Notes: generated by a model from the letters alone, not told the origin. Shown: positions 34,880-44,024, numbered from the stretch's first letter. The stretch: 64,000 bases of DNA from Tropicimonas sediminicola (GCF_900188335.1 NZ_FZOY01000001.1:186001-250000), one strand, 5' to 3'. A program made the numbers and translations.

Positions 34880-35379
34880 CAAAGCGGCACCGATAGCGCA
34901 TGGGAGAAAACAGCTTGGAACCCGGCGGCGATGGCGCCGCCCAGGGCGGCCGTCCGCAGGATCGACACCTTCTCGCCGCGCCCGGCGAGCACGGCGAGAC
35001 CGGCCCCGACCAGCGCAAAGGCAAGGCCTGCGCCGATCACGCTGCGCAGCGGTAGCAGGGAGGCAAGCAGCAGGAGTGCAAGGAGGGGCGGGGCGGCGGA
35101 GGTCAGGGCGGCGCGCATGTCCATGGGCTCGGTCCCCGCGTCCCGGTTGCCGCGCAGCCCTCTGAAGAGCAGCCCGGCTCCGGCGATGGCGAGAAGAAGC
35201 AGGAGGATCTCGGGAAGGAGCGCGGGCCCCGGCTCGCGCCCCGTGGCCTCGTGCAGCCTGCCGGACTGGCCGAAATGGACGGTCGCCAATCCGGCCGAGA
35301 GCGCCAGGCAGAGGGCGCCCGACACGAGATCGTTGCGGATCTCGCGCCGGGCTTCCGTATCACTTGGGGTTGGTGACAA
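34879..35379 (-). CDS. tctB: Tripartite tricarboxylate transporter small membrane subunit TctB
   Basis: A small membrane protein of about 166 residues with four predicted helices and the usual ALLPEILLLLLAIAGAGLL segment. The most likely start is TTG 35379, because GGAGG lies six bases upstream; an ATG at 35415 would overlap tctC by 56 bases. With the TTG start the overlap with tctC is 20 bases. It is less conserved than TctA, as is normal for TctB proteins. Confidence 0.85.
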   Translation of the reverse strand: MSPTPSDTEARREIRNDLVSGALCLALSAGLATVHFGQSGRLHEATGREPGPALLPEILLLLLAIAGAGLLFRGLRGNRDAGTEPMDMRAALTSAAPPLLALLLLASLLPLRSVIGAGLAFALVGAGLAVLAGRGEKVSILRTAALGGAIAAGFQAVFSHALSVPL

Positions 35380-36319
35380 GTCCCGCCTCCTCGAGAACCG
35401 GATACACCTGTTCATCGAACGACGCGATGCGCGCGCCCGCCTCTTCCGCGCCGAGCGGTTCGATCATGTAACCGGCCGCGTTGGCCGCAGAGACGAATTC
35501 CTCCGACGACAGCACGGCGACCAGCGCTTCCGAGAGGACGGCCGCGCGGTCTTCGGGGATGCCGGCCGGTCCGACGACCGCGCGGAAGTCCCCGGCCACG
35601 ACATCGTAGCCCTGTTCGGCAAATGTCGGGATGTCGGGAGCGAGGAAGTGGCGCTCGCCGGCCATGACGCCGAGGATCTTCACATCGCCCGCCGCGTGAT
35701 GCTCCAGAACCTGCGGCACCGGCACGGTCGCGCTCTGCACCTCGCCGCCGAGCAGCGCGGTGACGGTGGGCGCGTAGCCGGCATAGGGGATCTTGTTCAG
35801 CTCGAGCCCGAGCGCGGATTCCATGATCGCGGCCGAGATGTAGGAGGCGCCGCCCGGCGGGTCGTTGCCGTTCGGGATCTCGCCCGGAGCTTCCTTCACC
35901 GAAGCGAGGTAGTCGTCGAGCGACGCGAAATCGGTGCTCCCGGCAACGGTCAGCGCCCCCGGATCGGGTCCGAAGAAGGACAGCACGCTCAACTGGTCGA
36001 GCATGACGGGCTCATCGGTCGTATATTGCTGGATGATGCTGGAGGCGCCGAGCATGCCGATGGTGTAGCCGTCCGGCTCCGCGCCGGCCAGTTCGCGCAT
36101 CCCGGTGAGCCCGCCCGCGCCGTCGTAGTTCTCGACCACGACAGGGACGCCAAGCACATCCGTCAGGCGCTCGGCCACGAGCCGGCTGGTGGTGTCCTGT
36201 CCGCCGCCGGCGGGCCAGTTCACGACCCAGGTGATCGGGCCGTCGGGGAAATCCTGCGCAAGCGCGCCGCTCGCGGCGGCGCAGAACGCCGCGGTTGCCA
36301 GAAATGCAGTGCCTTTCAT
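35360..36319 (-). CDS. tctC: Tripartite tricarboxylate transporter binding protein TctC (Bug family)
   Basis: A periplasmic binding protein of 319 residues. The signal peptide MKGTAFLATAAFCAAASGALAQ is cleaved near residue 22. Mature features are ITWVVNWPAGGGQDTTSRLVAERL, VVVENYDGAGGLTG and PDGYTIGM, all typical Bug/TctC segments. It captures the ligand for TctAB. The order tctC-tctB-tctA is standard. It follows an SDR gene in a probable leftward operon starting at 37156. Confidence 0.93.
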   Translation of the reverse strand: MKGTAFLATAAFCAAASGALAQDFPDGPITWVVNWPAGGGQDTTSRLVAERLTDVLGVPVVVENYDGAGGLTGMRELAGAEPDGYTIGMLGASSIIQQYTTDEPVMLDQLSVLSFFGPDPGALTVAGSTDFASLDDYLASVKEAPGEIPNGNDPPGGASYISAAIMESALGLELNKIPYAGYAPTVTALLGGEVQSATVPVPQVLEHHAAGDVKILGVMAGERHFLAPDIPTFAEQGYDVVAGDFRAVVGPAGIPEDRAAVLSEALVAVLSSEEFVSAANAAGYMIEPLGAEEAGARIASFDEQVYPVLEEAGLVTNPK

Positions 36320-36373
36320 GGGGAGGGTCCTCTTTTCCTGTTCGACTTGGTTGGAGTTTGGGGGAGGGGCGTT

Positions 36374-37156
36374 TCAGATGATCGACGAGCGCGACGCGAT
36401 CCCGCCGTCGATCGTCAGGATGGTGCCGCTGGTGTAGCCGGAGCGCTCCGACGCCAGGAAGACGATGGCATCGGCGACCTCGGCGACCTTGGCCGGGCGC
36501 TTCAGCGGGTAGCGGTCGCGCAGCTCCTCCCAGCGGCTTTCGTCGCCGAACCATTCCTGGGCGCGGTTGCGCAGCAGCTTGTAGATCCGCGGCGTGTCGA
36601 CCGGGCCGGGATTGACGCCGACGACGCGGATGCCGTCGTCGAGCGAGGGGCCGCCGAGCGCCTTGGTGAAGGCCATGAGGCTGGCGTTCCCGGTCGAGCC
36701 GGCGATGTAGTTGGCGTCGAGCTTCTCGCCCGCGTTGCCGATGTTGTTGATGATCACGCCGCCCGCGCCGGCCTTCATCCGGGCATAATAGATGCGGCAG
36801 AGGTTGATGTAGCCGAAGACCTTCAGCTCCCATCCCTCGCGCCAGGCCGCCTCGTCGATGGCCTGCAGGTCGCCGCCGGGGATGGCGCCGGCGTTGTTGA
36901 CGAGGATGTCCACTTCGCCCGCGGCCTCGGCCAGCGCCTCGACCGCGCCGGCCTGGGTCAGGTCGGCGGGGTAGATCTCGACCTCTGTTCCGTGGTCTGC
37001 CCGCAGTTTCTCCGCCAGTGCCGAGAGAAGCTCGGCCCGTCTGGCGGTGAGTTTCAGCCGTGCACCCTCGGCGGCGAAGGATGCTGCCAGCACCTCGCCG
37101 ATCCCCTGGGAGGCACCGGTAATCAACACCGTCTTGTTGTTCAGTCCGAGATCCAT
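36374..37156 (-). CDS. SDR-family protein lacking the usual catalytic Tyr-x-x-x-Lys
   Basis: A 260-residue Rossmann-fold protein with a normal cofactor motif (LITGASQGIGE near residue 11), a LVNNAGA strand motif and the SDR C-terminal GTILTIDGGIASR. The active-site helix reads NYIAGSTGNASLMAFTKAL. Aligned on SLMAFTKAL, the Tyr and Lys positions are Gly (about 153) and Asn (about 157), and the upstream catalytic Ser position is also changed (NNIGNAG). It is either a divergent enzyme using other residues, perhaps the nearby Tyr150, or a non-canonical reductase. It is the first gene of the TctCBA operon, divergent from a GntR regulator. Confidence 0.82.
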   Translation of the reverse strand: MDLGLNNKTVLITGASQGIGEVLAASFAAEGARLKLTARRAELLSALAEKLRADHGTEVEIYPADLTQAGAVEALAEAAGEVDILVNNAGAIPGGDLQAIDEAAWREGWELKVFGYINLCRIYYARMKAGAGGVIINNIGNAGEKLDANYIAGSTGNASLMAFTKALGGPSLDDGIRVVGVNPGPVDTPRIYKLLRNRAQEWFGDESRWEELRDRYPLKRPAKVAEVADAIVFLASERSGYTSGTILTIDGGIASRSSII

Positions 37157-37220
37157 GTTTTCCTCTGGGCAATTTCTCGCGTTGGTTTATGCATATCAGT
37201 CATGTTCGGTTGTGGACTTT

Positions 37221-37232
37221 CTTGTATACAAG
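37221..37232. promoter_or_regulatory. Palindromic GntR-type operator
   Basis: CTTGTATACAAG is a perfect 12-bp palindrome in the 139-base gap between the divergent SDR and GntR genes. TTGTATACAA-type sites are bound by several FCD-class GntR regulators. It lies 65 bases from the SDR start and 64 from the regulator start, so one site could control the transporter operon and the regulator itself. Confidence 0.6.
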
Positions 37233-37295
37233 AGGTGCGCCAATTGGTGATCTTCTGCATGCAATTGATGAATTGTGAGAGGTCTTGCCTGAAAA

Positions 37296-37976
37296 ATGAG
37301 CAGCACAATGACGAAATCGTCCGCCCGCACCGGCGGAACGCTGGCGAAACAGGTCGAATCGCAGATCGAGCAAGACATCGTCGAGGGCGTGTTCCTGCCC
37401 GGTGATCGGCTGGACGAGGAGGAACTGGCGGCGCGGCTCAACACTTCGCGGACGCCGATCCGCGAGGCATTGCGGACGCTCGCCTCCATTGGCCTGGTCG
37501 CGGTCCGGCCGCGCTCCGGGGCGACGGTCAGCCGGCCAACGATGTCGGAGGTGATCGACCTGTTCGAGGTCGTCGCGGAGATGGAGGCCTTCGCCGCCCG
37601 GCTGGCCGCGACGCGGGCGACCGATGCCGAGTTGCGGACGGTGGCGGAGATGCACGACGCCTGCGAGCGCGAGGCCGGTACCGGCGATGCGCAACGCTAT
37701 TTCGATGCCAACGGTCATTTCCACCGGTCGATCTGGGAGGGCGCGCACAATCCGATGCTGGTGGAGCAGATCCGCATCGTGGACCGCCGCGTCTCGCCCT
37801 ATCGCCGGCAAATCACCTTTCACCCCGGCCGCCAGAGCAGCAGCCAGACGGAGCACCGTCAGATCGCCGACGCCCTGGCCGCCCGCGATGCCGAGGCCGC
37901 AGCCGAGGCGATGCGGGATCACGTGATGATCCTCTCGGACGACGCGCTGCAACTGTCGCGGCATCTGCGGCTTTAG
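37296..37976 (+). CDS. GntR-family regulator, FCD type
   Basis: A 226-residue DNA-binding regulator. The winged helix is at about residues 15-80 (VESQIEQDIVEGVFLPGDRLDEEELAARLNTSRTPIREALR). The FCD domain follows, with metal-site His residues in ANGHFHRSIWEGAHNPML and TEHRQIADAL and in the AMRDHV helix. It is divergently transcribed from the SDR/TctCBA/racemase/HisD-like operon and is the obvious candidate regulator of it, acting at the palindrome at 37221. The effector is probably a carboxylate taken up by the transporter. Confidence 0.9.
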   Translation: MSSTMTKSSARTGGTLAKQVESQIEQDIVEGVFLPGDRLDEEELAARLNTSRTPIREALRTLASIGLVAVRPRSGATVSRPTMSEVIDLFEVVAEMEAFAARLAATRATDAELRTVAEMHDACEREAGTGDAQRYFDANGHFHRSIWEGAHNPMLVEQIRIVDRRVSPYRRQITFHPGRQSSSQTEHRQIADALAARDAEAAAEAMRDHVMILSDDALQLSRHLRL

Positions 37977-38184
37977 GTCCGCCCGATAGAGCGGGCGCCC
38001 GCGCCGGCGTCCGCGATCAGCCCGCATGGCGCACCGCGCAGGCCAGCGCCAGGTGCGCCTCCGATCCGGGAACGACCTCGCAGCAGGGGCGATGCTTTGA
38101 ATGGACCTCGGCGGCCTGATTGGTCCATTGTCACCCCAGCCCCAGGCCTGCCCCCACCCCGCGCGCTATTTCAGAGACCTCATC

Positions 38185-39786
38185 ATGCCCGGCAGCACAT
38201 TTGCGCCCTTCCGGTACAATACCTACCGAAACCTCTGGTTCGCCTCGCTGGTGACCAACCTCGGCGGCATGATCCAGAACGTCGGCGCCGGCTGGCTGAT
38301 GACCTCGCTTTCCGACAACCCGGCGATGGTGGCGCTGGTGCAGGGGTCGGTGACCCTGCCGATGGCGGTGCTGTCGCTGCTGGGCGGGGTCTTCGCCGAC
38401 AATTACCACCGCCGTTCGGTCATGATCGCCGCGCAGGCCTTCATGCTGGTGATGTCGGCGCTGCTCGCGGTGCTAAGCTGGACCGGGCTGATCGGGCCGT
38501 GGAGCCTGCTTGCCTTCACCTTCGCCATCGGCTGCGGCGCGGCGATGCACATGCCGTCCTGGCAGGCATCCGTGGGCGATCTGGTGCCGCGCGAGCACTT
38601 GGCGCAGGCGGTCATGCTCAACGGCATGGGCTTCAACCTGATGCGCAGTACGGGGCCTGCGGTCGGCGGGATGATCGTTGCGGTCTTCGGCTCGGCCATG
38701 GCCTTCGCGATCAATGCGCTGACCTATCTGCCGGTCCTGTTCGCGCTCTATGCCTGGCGCGCGGAGCGCGTGCCCGACCCGCTGCCGCGCGAGCCGTTGG
38801 GAGGGGCGCTCCGGGCCGGGCTGCGCTACGTCTCGCTCTCGGCGGACCACCTCAAGATCCTCGTCCGTGCCGGGGTGTTCGGATTCTCGGCGGTCGCCGT
38901 GCTGGCGCTCATGCCACTGGTGGCCAGCGATCTGCTGAAGGGCAGCGCCGCGACCTTCGGCGCCCTGCTCGCCGCCTTCGGCCTGGGCGCCGTGGTCGTC
39001 GCGCTCACGCTCCGCCAATTGCGCGAAAGGATGGAGACCGAAACCATCGTCCGCATCGGCGCGATCCTCCTGGCGCTCGGCCTGCTGGGGATCGGCCATG
39101 CCCGGTCCGTCTGGCTCACCAGCCTCTCCGCCGCGCTCTGCGGCATGGCCTGGCAATCCTCGATGGCGCTGTTCAACGTCGCGACCCAGCTGTCGACCCC
39201 GCGGTGGGTGCTGGGCCGGGTCATGTCGGTGCTCCAGGTCTGCACCTTCGGCGGCATGACCATCGGCAGCTACGTATGGGGGCGCGTGGCCGGTGCGGCC
39301 GGGGTGCAGACCGCACTGACGGCGGCGGCGGTCATCTGCCTCGCCGGGGCGGCGCTCGGGTTCCTGCTCCGGCTGCCCGGCGAGGGGCGGAGCAACCTCG
39401 ACCCCCACGGCGGCTTCTCACCGATCAAACCCGCGCTTGACATCGACATGCACAGCGGCCCGATCAAGGTCTCGGTGGAGTTCATCGTTCCCGAGGCACG
39501 GACGTCGGAATTCCTGGCGCTGATGGAGCAGCGACGGGTGATCCGCCTGCGCGACGGCGCGCACAGCTGGTCGCTCTATCGAGACCTGACTGCGCCGGAT
39601 CTCTGGCACGAAAGCTACCGCGTGCCGACCTGGGCGGCCTATCTGCGGCACATGTCCCGGCGCACCACGACCGATGCGGAGAATTTCAAGCACCTGATCG
39701 CCCTGCACGCCGGGGCGGAGCCTCCCAGGGCCCGCCGCTGGATCGAGCGCCCCGCCGACCCGGATCACCTGCACGACAGGCGGTGA
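38185..39786 (+). CDS. MFS transporter, MFS_3 (EntS-like) family
   Basis: An inner-membrane exporter of 533 residues when started at ATG 38185 (MPGSTFAPFRYNTYRNLWFASLVTNLG). About 10-12 helices span residues 12-405, with the MFS loop GGVFADNYHRRS between helices 2 and 3. Residues 430-515 form a soluble C-terminal domain (IKVSVEFIVPEART..., HESYRVPTWAAYLRH) that is part of this family's usual length. Members export siderophores or hydrophobic compounds. An upstream in-frame ATG at 38101 would add a Pro-rich, non-membrane leader and is less likely. It is followed tail to tail by an ABC exporter. Confidence 0.85.
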   Translation: MPGSTFAPFRYNTYRNLWFASLVTNLGGMIQNVGAGWLMTSLSDNPAMVALVQGSVTLPMAVLSLLGGVFADNYHRRSVMIAAQAFMLVMSALLAVLSWTGLIGPWSLLAFTFAIGCGAAMHMPSWQASVGDLVPREHLAQAVMLNGMGFNLMRSTGPAVGGMIVAVFGSAMAFAINALTYLPVLFALYAWRAERVPDPLPREPLGGALRAGLRYVSLSADHLKILVRAGVFGFSAVAVLALMPLVASDLLKGSAATFGALLAAFGLGAVVVALTLRQLRERMETETIVRIGAILLALGLLGIGHARSVWLTSLSAALCGMAWQSSMALFNVATQLSTPRWVLGRVMSVLQVCTFGGMTIGSYVWGRVAGAAGVQTALTAAAVICLAGAALGFLLRLPGEGRSNLDPHGGFSPIKPALDIDMHSGPIKVSVEFIVPEARTSEFLALMEQRRVIRLRDGAHSWSLYRDLTAPDLWHESYRVPTWAAYLRHMSRRTTTDAENFKHLIALHAGAEPPRARRWIERPADPDHLHDRR

Positions 39787-39841
39787 ACGGAAGCGGGGCA
39801 GGGTGCCGCCCGTCGCTCCCTGCGCGGACCGCAACGGCAGA

Positions 39842-41623
39842 TCAGGTGCCGGTCGTCCGCAGCATCCGCGCCAGCTGTTCCTCGTTGAAATCCATCGTCG
39901 TGCCGGATTCGACGATCCGTCCCCGGTCCAGTCGGATGAACCGGTCGCAGCGCGTGATCGACGACAGGTGGTGGCTGATGACAAGGGTCGTCCCCTTGCC
40001 CCGCCTGTGTTCGAGGATGCGCAGCGCCGCCCGCTCGGACAGCAGGTCCATGGCGTTGGTCGCTTCGTCCATGATCAGGAGCCGCGGCTCGCGGACCAGC
40101 GCGCGGGCCAGCGCGATACGCTGCCGCTGCCCCGCCGAGAGGCTCAGGCCCCGGTCGCCGACCCCGGTGTCGTAGCCCTGCGGCAGCGACCGGATGAACT
40201 CGTCGGCGTCCGCCTGCCGGGCCGCCTCCAGCACGCGGGTCTCGTCGGCCTCGGGCGCACCGTACCGGATGTTGTCGGTCACCGAGCCGTCGAACAGCTC
40301 CAGTTCCTGGCTGGCGACGGCCATGTGCGCCAGCCAGTCGACCCGGTCGATCTCCGACAGCGGCGTGCCGTCCACAAGGATCTGGCCGCTGGTCGGCTCC
40401 AGCAGGCGGCACAACAGGTGCGCCATCGTGGATTTGCCCGACCCGGAGCGCCCGATGATCGCCAGCGAGGTGCCCGCGGGCACTTCGAAGGTCGCGTCAT
40501 GCAGAGCCGGCCGGTCCGCGGCGGCCCCCGCGTAGTGAAAGCTCACCTGCTCGAAGGCCAGGCCGCGGGTCAGCGCGGGGGCGGGCAGGTGGCCGCTCGT
40601 GACCGGTTCCGCCGGAGCGGCCGTCATCAGCCATTGCACCTCGTCCAGCGACCCGGTCCAGCCGCGCAGCGCTGCGAGCCCGGCCTGGATCTGCCGCACC
40701 TGCGGCTGCAGGCGGTAGAGCAGGATGATGAAGGCCGCCGCCGTGCCGAAGGTGATGCCGAGGCTCCAGGCAAAGAAGATGACCGCCATGAACAGGGTTG
40801 CATGGGCGATCTCGGTGATCGGCGCCACGGCCATCTGGCGCTTCTGCAGATCCAGCGCAGCCAGACGGACCGAGTCGGAGGCCTGGGCGAACCGATCCTC
40901 CTCGAAATCCTCGCGGCCGAACAGCCGGATCAGCCGCCAGGCCGCCACCAGGTGCAGCATGCGCCCGGCCAGCCCGCGGTTCTGGTCGGTGATGATCTTG
41001 CTGAGCCCGGCGAAGTGCTGGGACATCCGCTCATGAGCGAACTGGATGGCCGCGATGCCGAGCAGTACGACCAGCGTCAGTTGCCAGGACATCGCCATCA
41101 GGAAGGCGAGCAGGATCAGCGCCGCCGTGGCGTTCACCATGATCCCCATCACCGCCGCGACCGCATCGGCAGACCGCCAGCTCTCGTTCGAGATGATGTT
41201 GAGCATCCGTGACGGCGGTTCGGAGAGCAGGTCGGACGCGTCCATCGCGGTCAGCTTCCGCGCCAGGGCCGTGCGCAGCCTGTGGCCGGCCTGCCCGTAG
41301 ATCCAGGCCTGCAACAGCCCGTTGGCGTAGACCACGATATTCTTCACGGACAGGAGCGCGAGGATGGCGCCGCCGATCAGCAGGCCACGGGTCTCGCGCG
41401 GCACGGTTTCACCGAAGGACACCAGCAGCCCGGGCAGGAACCCCTGCGCATCGGACCCTCCCGAGACGACGACATCGAGCAGCGGGATCACCAGGCCGAT
41501 CCCGATCCCCTCCAGTGCGGTCGCCAGAAGCCCGAGCAGGACCACCGCCGGCAGGTAGCGACGGAAAGGCCCCAGCACCGCGGAAATGCTGCCGTGAACG
41601 TAGGTCTGAAAAAGCGATCGCAA
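39842..41623 (-). CDS. ABC exporter, fused membrane and ATPase domains (MsbA-like)
   Basis: A half-transporter of about 593 residues. Six membrane helices occupy roughly residues 20-310. The ATPase domain has Walker A GRSGSGKSTMA, signature LSAGQRQR (Ala for the first Gly), Walker B LLIMDEATNAMD and H-loop VISHHL. No ATG begins the frame: TTG 41623 (MRSLFQTYV) gives the standard length, while TTG 41689 is a longer alternative, and neither has a good ribosome site. It is divergent from the glycosyltransferase operon. It may export a lipid-linked glycan or lipid, as MsbA-type proteins do, but a peptide or drug role cannot be excluded. Confidence 0.85.
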   Translation of the reverse strand: MRSLFQTYVHGSISAVLGPFRRYLPAVVLLGLLATALEGIGIGLVIPLLDVVVSGGSDAQGFLPGLLVSFGETVPRETRGLLIGGAILALLSVKNIVVYANGLLQAWIYGQAGHRLRTALARKLTAMDASDLLSEPPSRMLNIISNESWRSADAVAAVMGIMVNATAALILLAFLMAMSWQLTLVVLLGIAAIQFAHERMSQHFAGLSKIITDQNRGLAGRMLHLVAAWRLIRLFGREDFEEDRFAQASDSVRLAALDLQKRQMAVAPITEIAHATLFMAVIFFAWSLGITFGTAAAFIILLYRLQPQVRQIQAGLAALRGWTGSLDEVQWLMTAAPAEPVTSGHLPAPALTRGLAFEQVSFHYAGAAADRPALHDATFEVPAGTSLAIIGRSGSGKSTMAHLLCRLLEPTSGQILVDGTPLSEIDRVDWLAHMAVASQELELFDGSVTDNIRYGAPEADETRVLEAARQADADEFIRSLPQGYDTGVGDRGLSLSAGQRQRIALARALVREPRLLIMDEATNAMDLLSERAALRILEHRRGKGTTLVISHHLSSITRCDRFIRLDRGRIVESGTTMDFNEEQLARMLRTTGT

Positions 41624-41766
41624 CGTATGCTGCCCCGTTAATGGCCGGGACGGTCGGGACAAACACCCGGCAATACCCGAAAAAAACAATACGAGCGCCG
41701 GGGGAGGGGCGAACAGTCCCTTGCCTGTGGCGCAGCCCGAGCGCGTCGGAATGTTGCTACCGGATC

Positions 41767-41784
41767 ACTGGGCCTACGCCCAGT
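41767..41784. promoter_or_regulatory. Dyad in the divergent exporter/glycosyltransferase region
   Basis: ACTGGGC-CTAC-GCCCAGT (7-bp arms) lies in the 329-base region between the ABC exporter start (41623) and the first glycosyltransferase start (41953). A TTGACG resembling a -35 box follows at about 41792 on the plus strand. Nothing else in this interval looks coding or RNA-like. It could be an operator or a small hairpin; no specific regulator is encoded next to it. Confidence 0.35.
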
Positions 41785-41952
41785 AAATACCGACTTGACG
41801 CAAAAGCAACATGCGCAGAAGGCTGAAAGGGAAGGCGTTGAAAGTCATCGCCCTTCCGGTCGCCGGCATGCCATTTCGATGTTTCGGTCCCGGAAATAAT
41901 TCCCTTCCGCTTCGGTCCTTTCGGTCGAAGCTCTTATTGCGGCCTGCCAGAA

Positions 41953-43110
41953 GTGCTCGTTTCGATTCTGTTGCCTGTTTTCAATGCCTCGCGGCATCTG
42001 CCCCTCGCGCTGGCCAGCTTGCAGCTGCAATCTCACGACGATCTCGAAATCATCGCGATTGATGACGGATCGACCGACGATTCCGCCGCCATCCTCCGGA
42101 GGGCGGCGGCGTCCGATTCGCGGATCCGGGTCGTCCAGCGCGAGAATCGCGGCCTGATCGCTACCCTTAACGAGGGGCTGGACCTCGCGCGTGGCGATTT
42201 CATTGCCCGAATGGATGCGGACGACATCGCCTATCGGGATCGGATCAGCACCCAGCTCGCCGCTTTCGCCGCCGAGCCCGGCCTTGCGATGTGCGGTACG
42301 CATTTCGACACCATCGTCCCGCGGGGCGCGGCGCTGCCGCCCAACACGCCCGACGTGACCGAGAGCCTAGAGTTGCGGGTGCTGTCGCGGTTCTGCACCA
42401 TCCTGCGACATCCCACGGTGATGTTCCGCCGCAGCGCGATCCCGGAAGGCGTGCTGCGCTACGACCCGGCCTATCCCTGCGCCGAGGATTTCGACCTGTT
42501 CCGCCGCATCGCCGAGCTTTGCCCGGTCCGCCAGCTCGACACGCCGCTGCTGGCCTACCGGCTGCATGCCGAAAGCGTCAGCGTCACCCGCGCCGCCACC
42601 CTGCGCGCAACCCATGTCCGGATTCTCGAGGAGAACTTCCTCCGGCACTACCCGGAGGCTGCCGGCACCGGCTTCACGTCGCTGGTCTCTGAGGTCACCC
42701 CGGAGGCGATCGCCGCGGCGGCCGAGCTGGTGCATCGCCTGGACGCGCTCCTGCCGCAGCAGCCGCCGGAAGAGCGCCGCGCTTTTTCCCTCGGGCAGCG
42801 CGTAACGCTCTACTTTCTCTATGCGTGGCTGGTGGATCTGCAGGAGTTCGCTGCCGCGCGAGATTTCGTGGAGGCCTCGGGCAAGCAGGCCCTGTTCCGC
42901 CGGACGGAACGGGCCGTGCTCGGGCTTGCCGGCAGCCAGCCGACGCTGGCACGTGGACTCTGGGCCGCACTCGTCGCCCGCGGCGAGATCCTTGGCGCGT
43001 TTCACAACCGGAAGTTGGCCTCGGTCGTGCCAGACCTCGACGCGATCCAGCGACAGGCCGAAACCCTGACGACAGGCGTGCCACCGGCTGTCACGTCCGA
43101 AGGGGCATAG
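41953..43110 (+). CDS. Glycosyltransferase family 2 protein
   Basis: A 385-residue inverting GT-A glycosyltransferase. It starts with GTG 41953 (VSILLPVFNASRHL in the first 20 residues). The nucleotide-sugar motifs IAIDDGSTDDS and ARMDADD (DxD) are present near residues 40 and 95, with RHPTVMFRR and CAEDFDLFRRIAE as acceptor/catalytic segments near 155-185. The region after residue 230 is a helical extension without a clear family. A five-base gap separates it from a second GT2 gene. It probably adds a sugar to a cell-surface glycan or glycolipid. Confidence 0.87.
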   Translation: MLVSILLPVFNASRHLPLALASLQLQSHDDLEIIAIDDGSTDDSAAILRRAAASDSRIRVVQRENRGLIATLNEGLDLARGDFIARMDADDIAYRDRISTQLAAFAAEPGLAMCGTHFDTIVPRGAALPPNTPDVTESLELRVLSRFCTILRHPTVMFRRSAIPEGVLRYDPAYPCAEDFDLFRRIAELCPVRQLDTPLLAYRLHAESVSVTRAATLRATHVRILEENFLRHYPEAAGTGFTSLVSEVTPEAIAAAAELVHRLDALLPQQPPEERRAFSLGQRVTLYFLYAWLVDLQEFAAARDFVEASGKQALFRRTERAVLGLAGSQPTLARGLWAALVARGEILGAFHNRKLASVVPDLDAIQRQAETLTTGVPPAVTSEGA

Positions 43111-43115
43111 CGGCG

Positions 43116-44024
43116 ATGGACAATCCCGACGTCAGCTTCATCGTCTGCACCCGGTCGCGGCCGCGCCAGTTGCTGCGGGCGATCGGTTCGATCTCGCGGA
43201 CGATCGAGGCCTGCCCCGAGCTGCGTTCCGAGATCGTGATCGTGGAGAACGGCAGCCAGCCCGACCTTCGGCTCGATGCGGAGGAAGTCCAGTCGGTAAG
43301 CCGGCCCGCGGAGTGCCGCCTGCTCTGGCTTGACGGCGGCGGGCTCTCGGTCGCGCGCAACGCGGCCATGGCCGCAGCACGGGGGCAACTCCTTGTCTTC
43401 ACGGACGACGACTGCACCGTCTCCGTGCCCTACCTGTCCGAACTCTGGAAGCACGTCCAGAGCGAAGGCCGGGACGCGATCTTTGGCGGCAGCGTGATCG
43501 TGCCGGACCCCGATGACCAGCATTTCACCATGAAGGACGCTGTGGAGCCGCAGGTGTTCGACCGCTCCTCGCATCCGGGTGGATTCGTGCAGGGCTGCAA
43601 CTTCGCGATGACCCGCGACGTGAGCCTCAGGATCGGTCCTTTCGACCGGCGGTTCGGGGCCGGCACGTCCATGCGCGCGGGCGAGGACACGGACTACCTG
43701 ATCAGGGCGCATGGTCTCGGCATCCCGATCCTCTACTTCCCCGACATGCGCGTGAACCACCATCACGGGCGCAAGACCCGGGAGGAGGTTCAGCGCCTCC
43801 ACCGCGACTATTCCTTTGCCAACGGCGCGCTCTACGCCAAGCACCTGGCCGGCCACCCGTGGCTCATGTGGCACTTCTACTACGCGGCCCGAAACGCGGC
43901 GAAGGAACAGCTCGGCGGTGCCTTCTTCGACGGCAACCACGAGCTGTCCTGGGCGTCCGTCCTGAAGCAGAACCTGGCCGGCGCGATGGCCTTCGCCGTC
44001 AATCGCGGAAGGAAGCGTCAATGA
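43116..44024 (+). CDS. Glycosyltransferase family 2 protein
   Basis: A 302-residue GT-A enzyme beginning MDNPDVSFIVCTRSRPRQL. It has IVIVENGSQPD, the metal-binding FTDDDCT near residue 96 and the catalytic-base region GAGTSMRAGEDTDYLIRA near residue 185. It differs from the preceding GT2, so the two probably make different linkages. Its stop overlaps the acyltransferase start (ATGA). The C terminus has one hydrophobic stretch but no clear membrane anchor. Donor and acceptor are unknown. Confidence 0.88.
   Translation: MDNPDVSFIVCTRSRPRQLLRAIGSISRTIEACPELRSEIVIVENGSQPDLRLDAEEVQSVSRPAECRLLWLDGGGLSVARNAAMAAARGQLLVFTDDDCTVSVPYLSELWKHVQSEGRDAIFGGSVIVPDPDDQHFTMKDAVEPQVFDRSSHPGGFVQGCNFAMTRDVSLRIGPFDRRFGAGTSMRAGEDTDYLIRAHGLGIPILYFPDMRVNHHHGRKTREEVQRLHRDYSFANGALYAKHLAGHPWLMWHFYYAARNAAKEQLGGAFFDGNHELSWASVLKQNLAGAMAFAVNRGRKRQ

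Noticed and set aside
34592-37405. A 937-codon plus-strand open frame across tctA, tctB, tctC and the SDR
   Set aside because: It crosses four well-supported minus-strand genes and has low-complexity antisense composition without any family motif.
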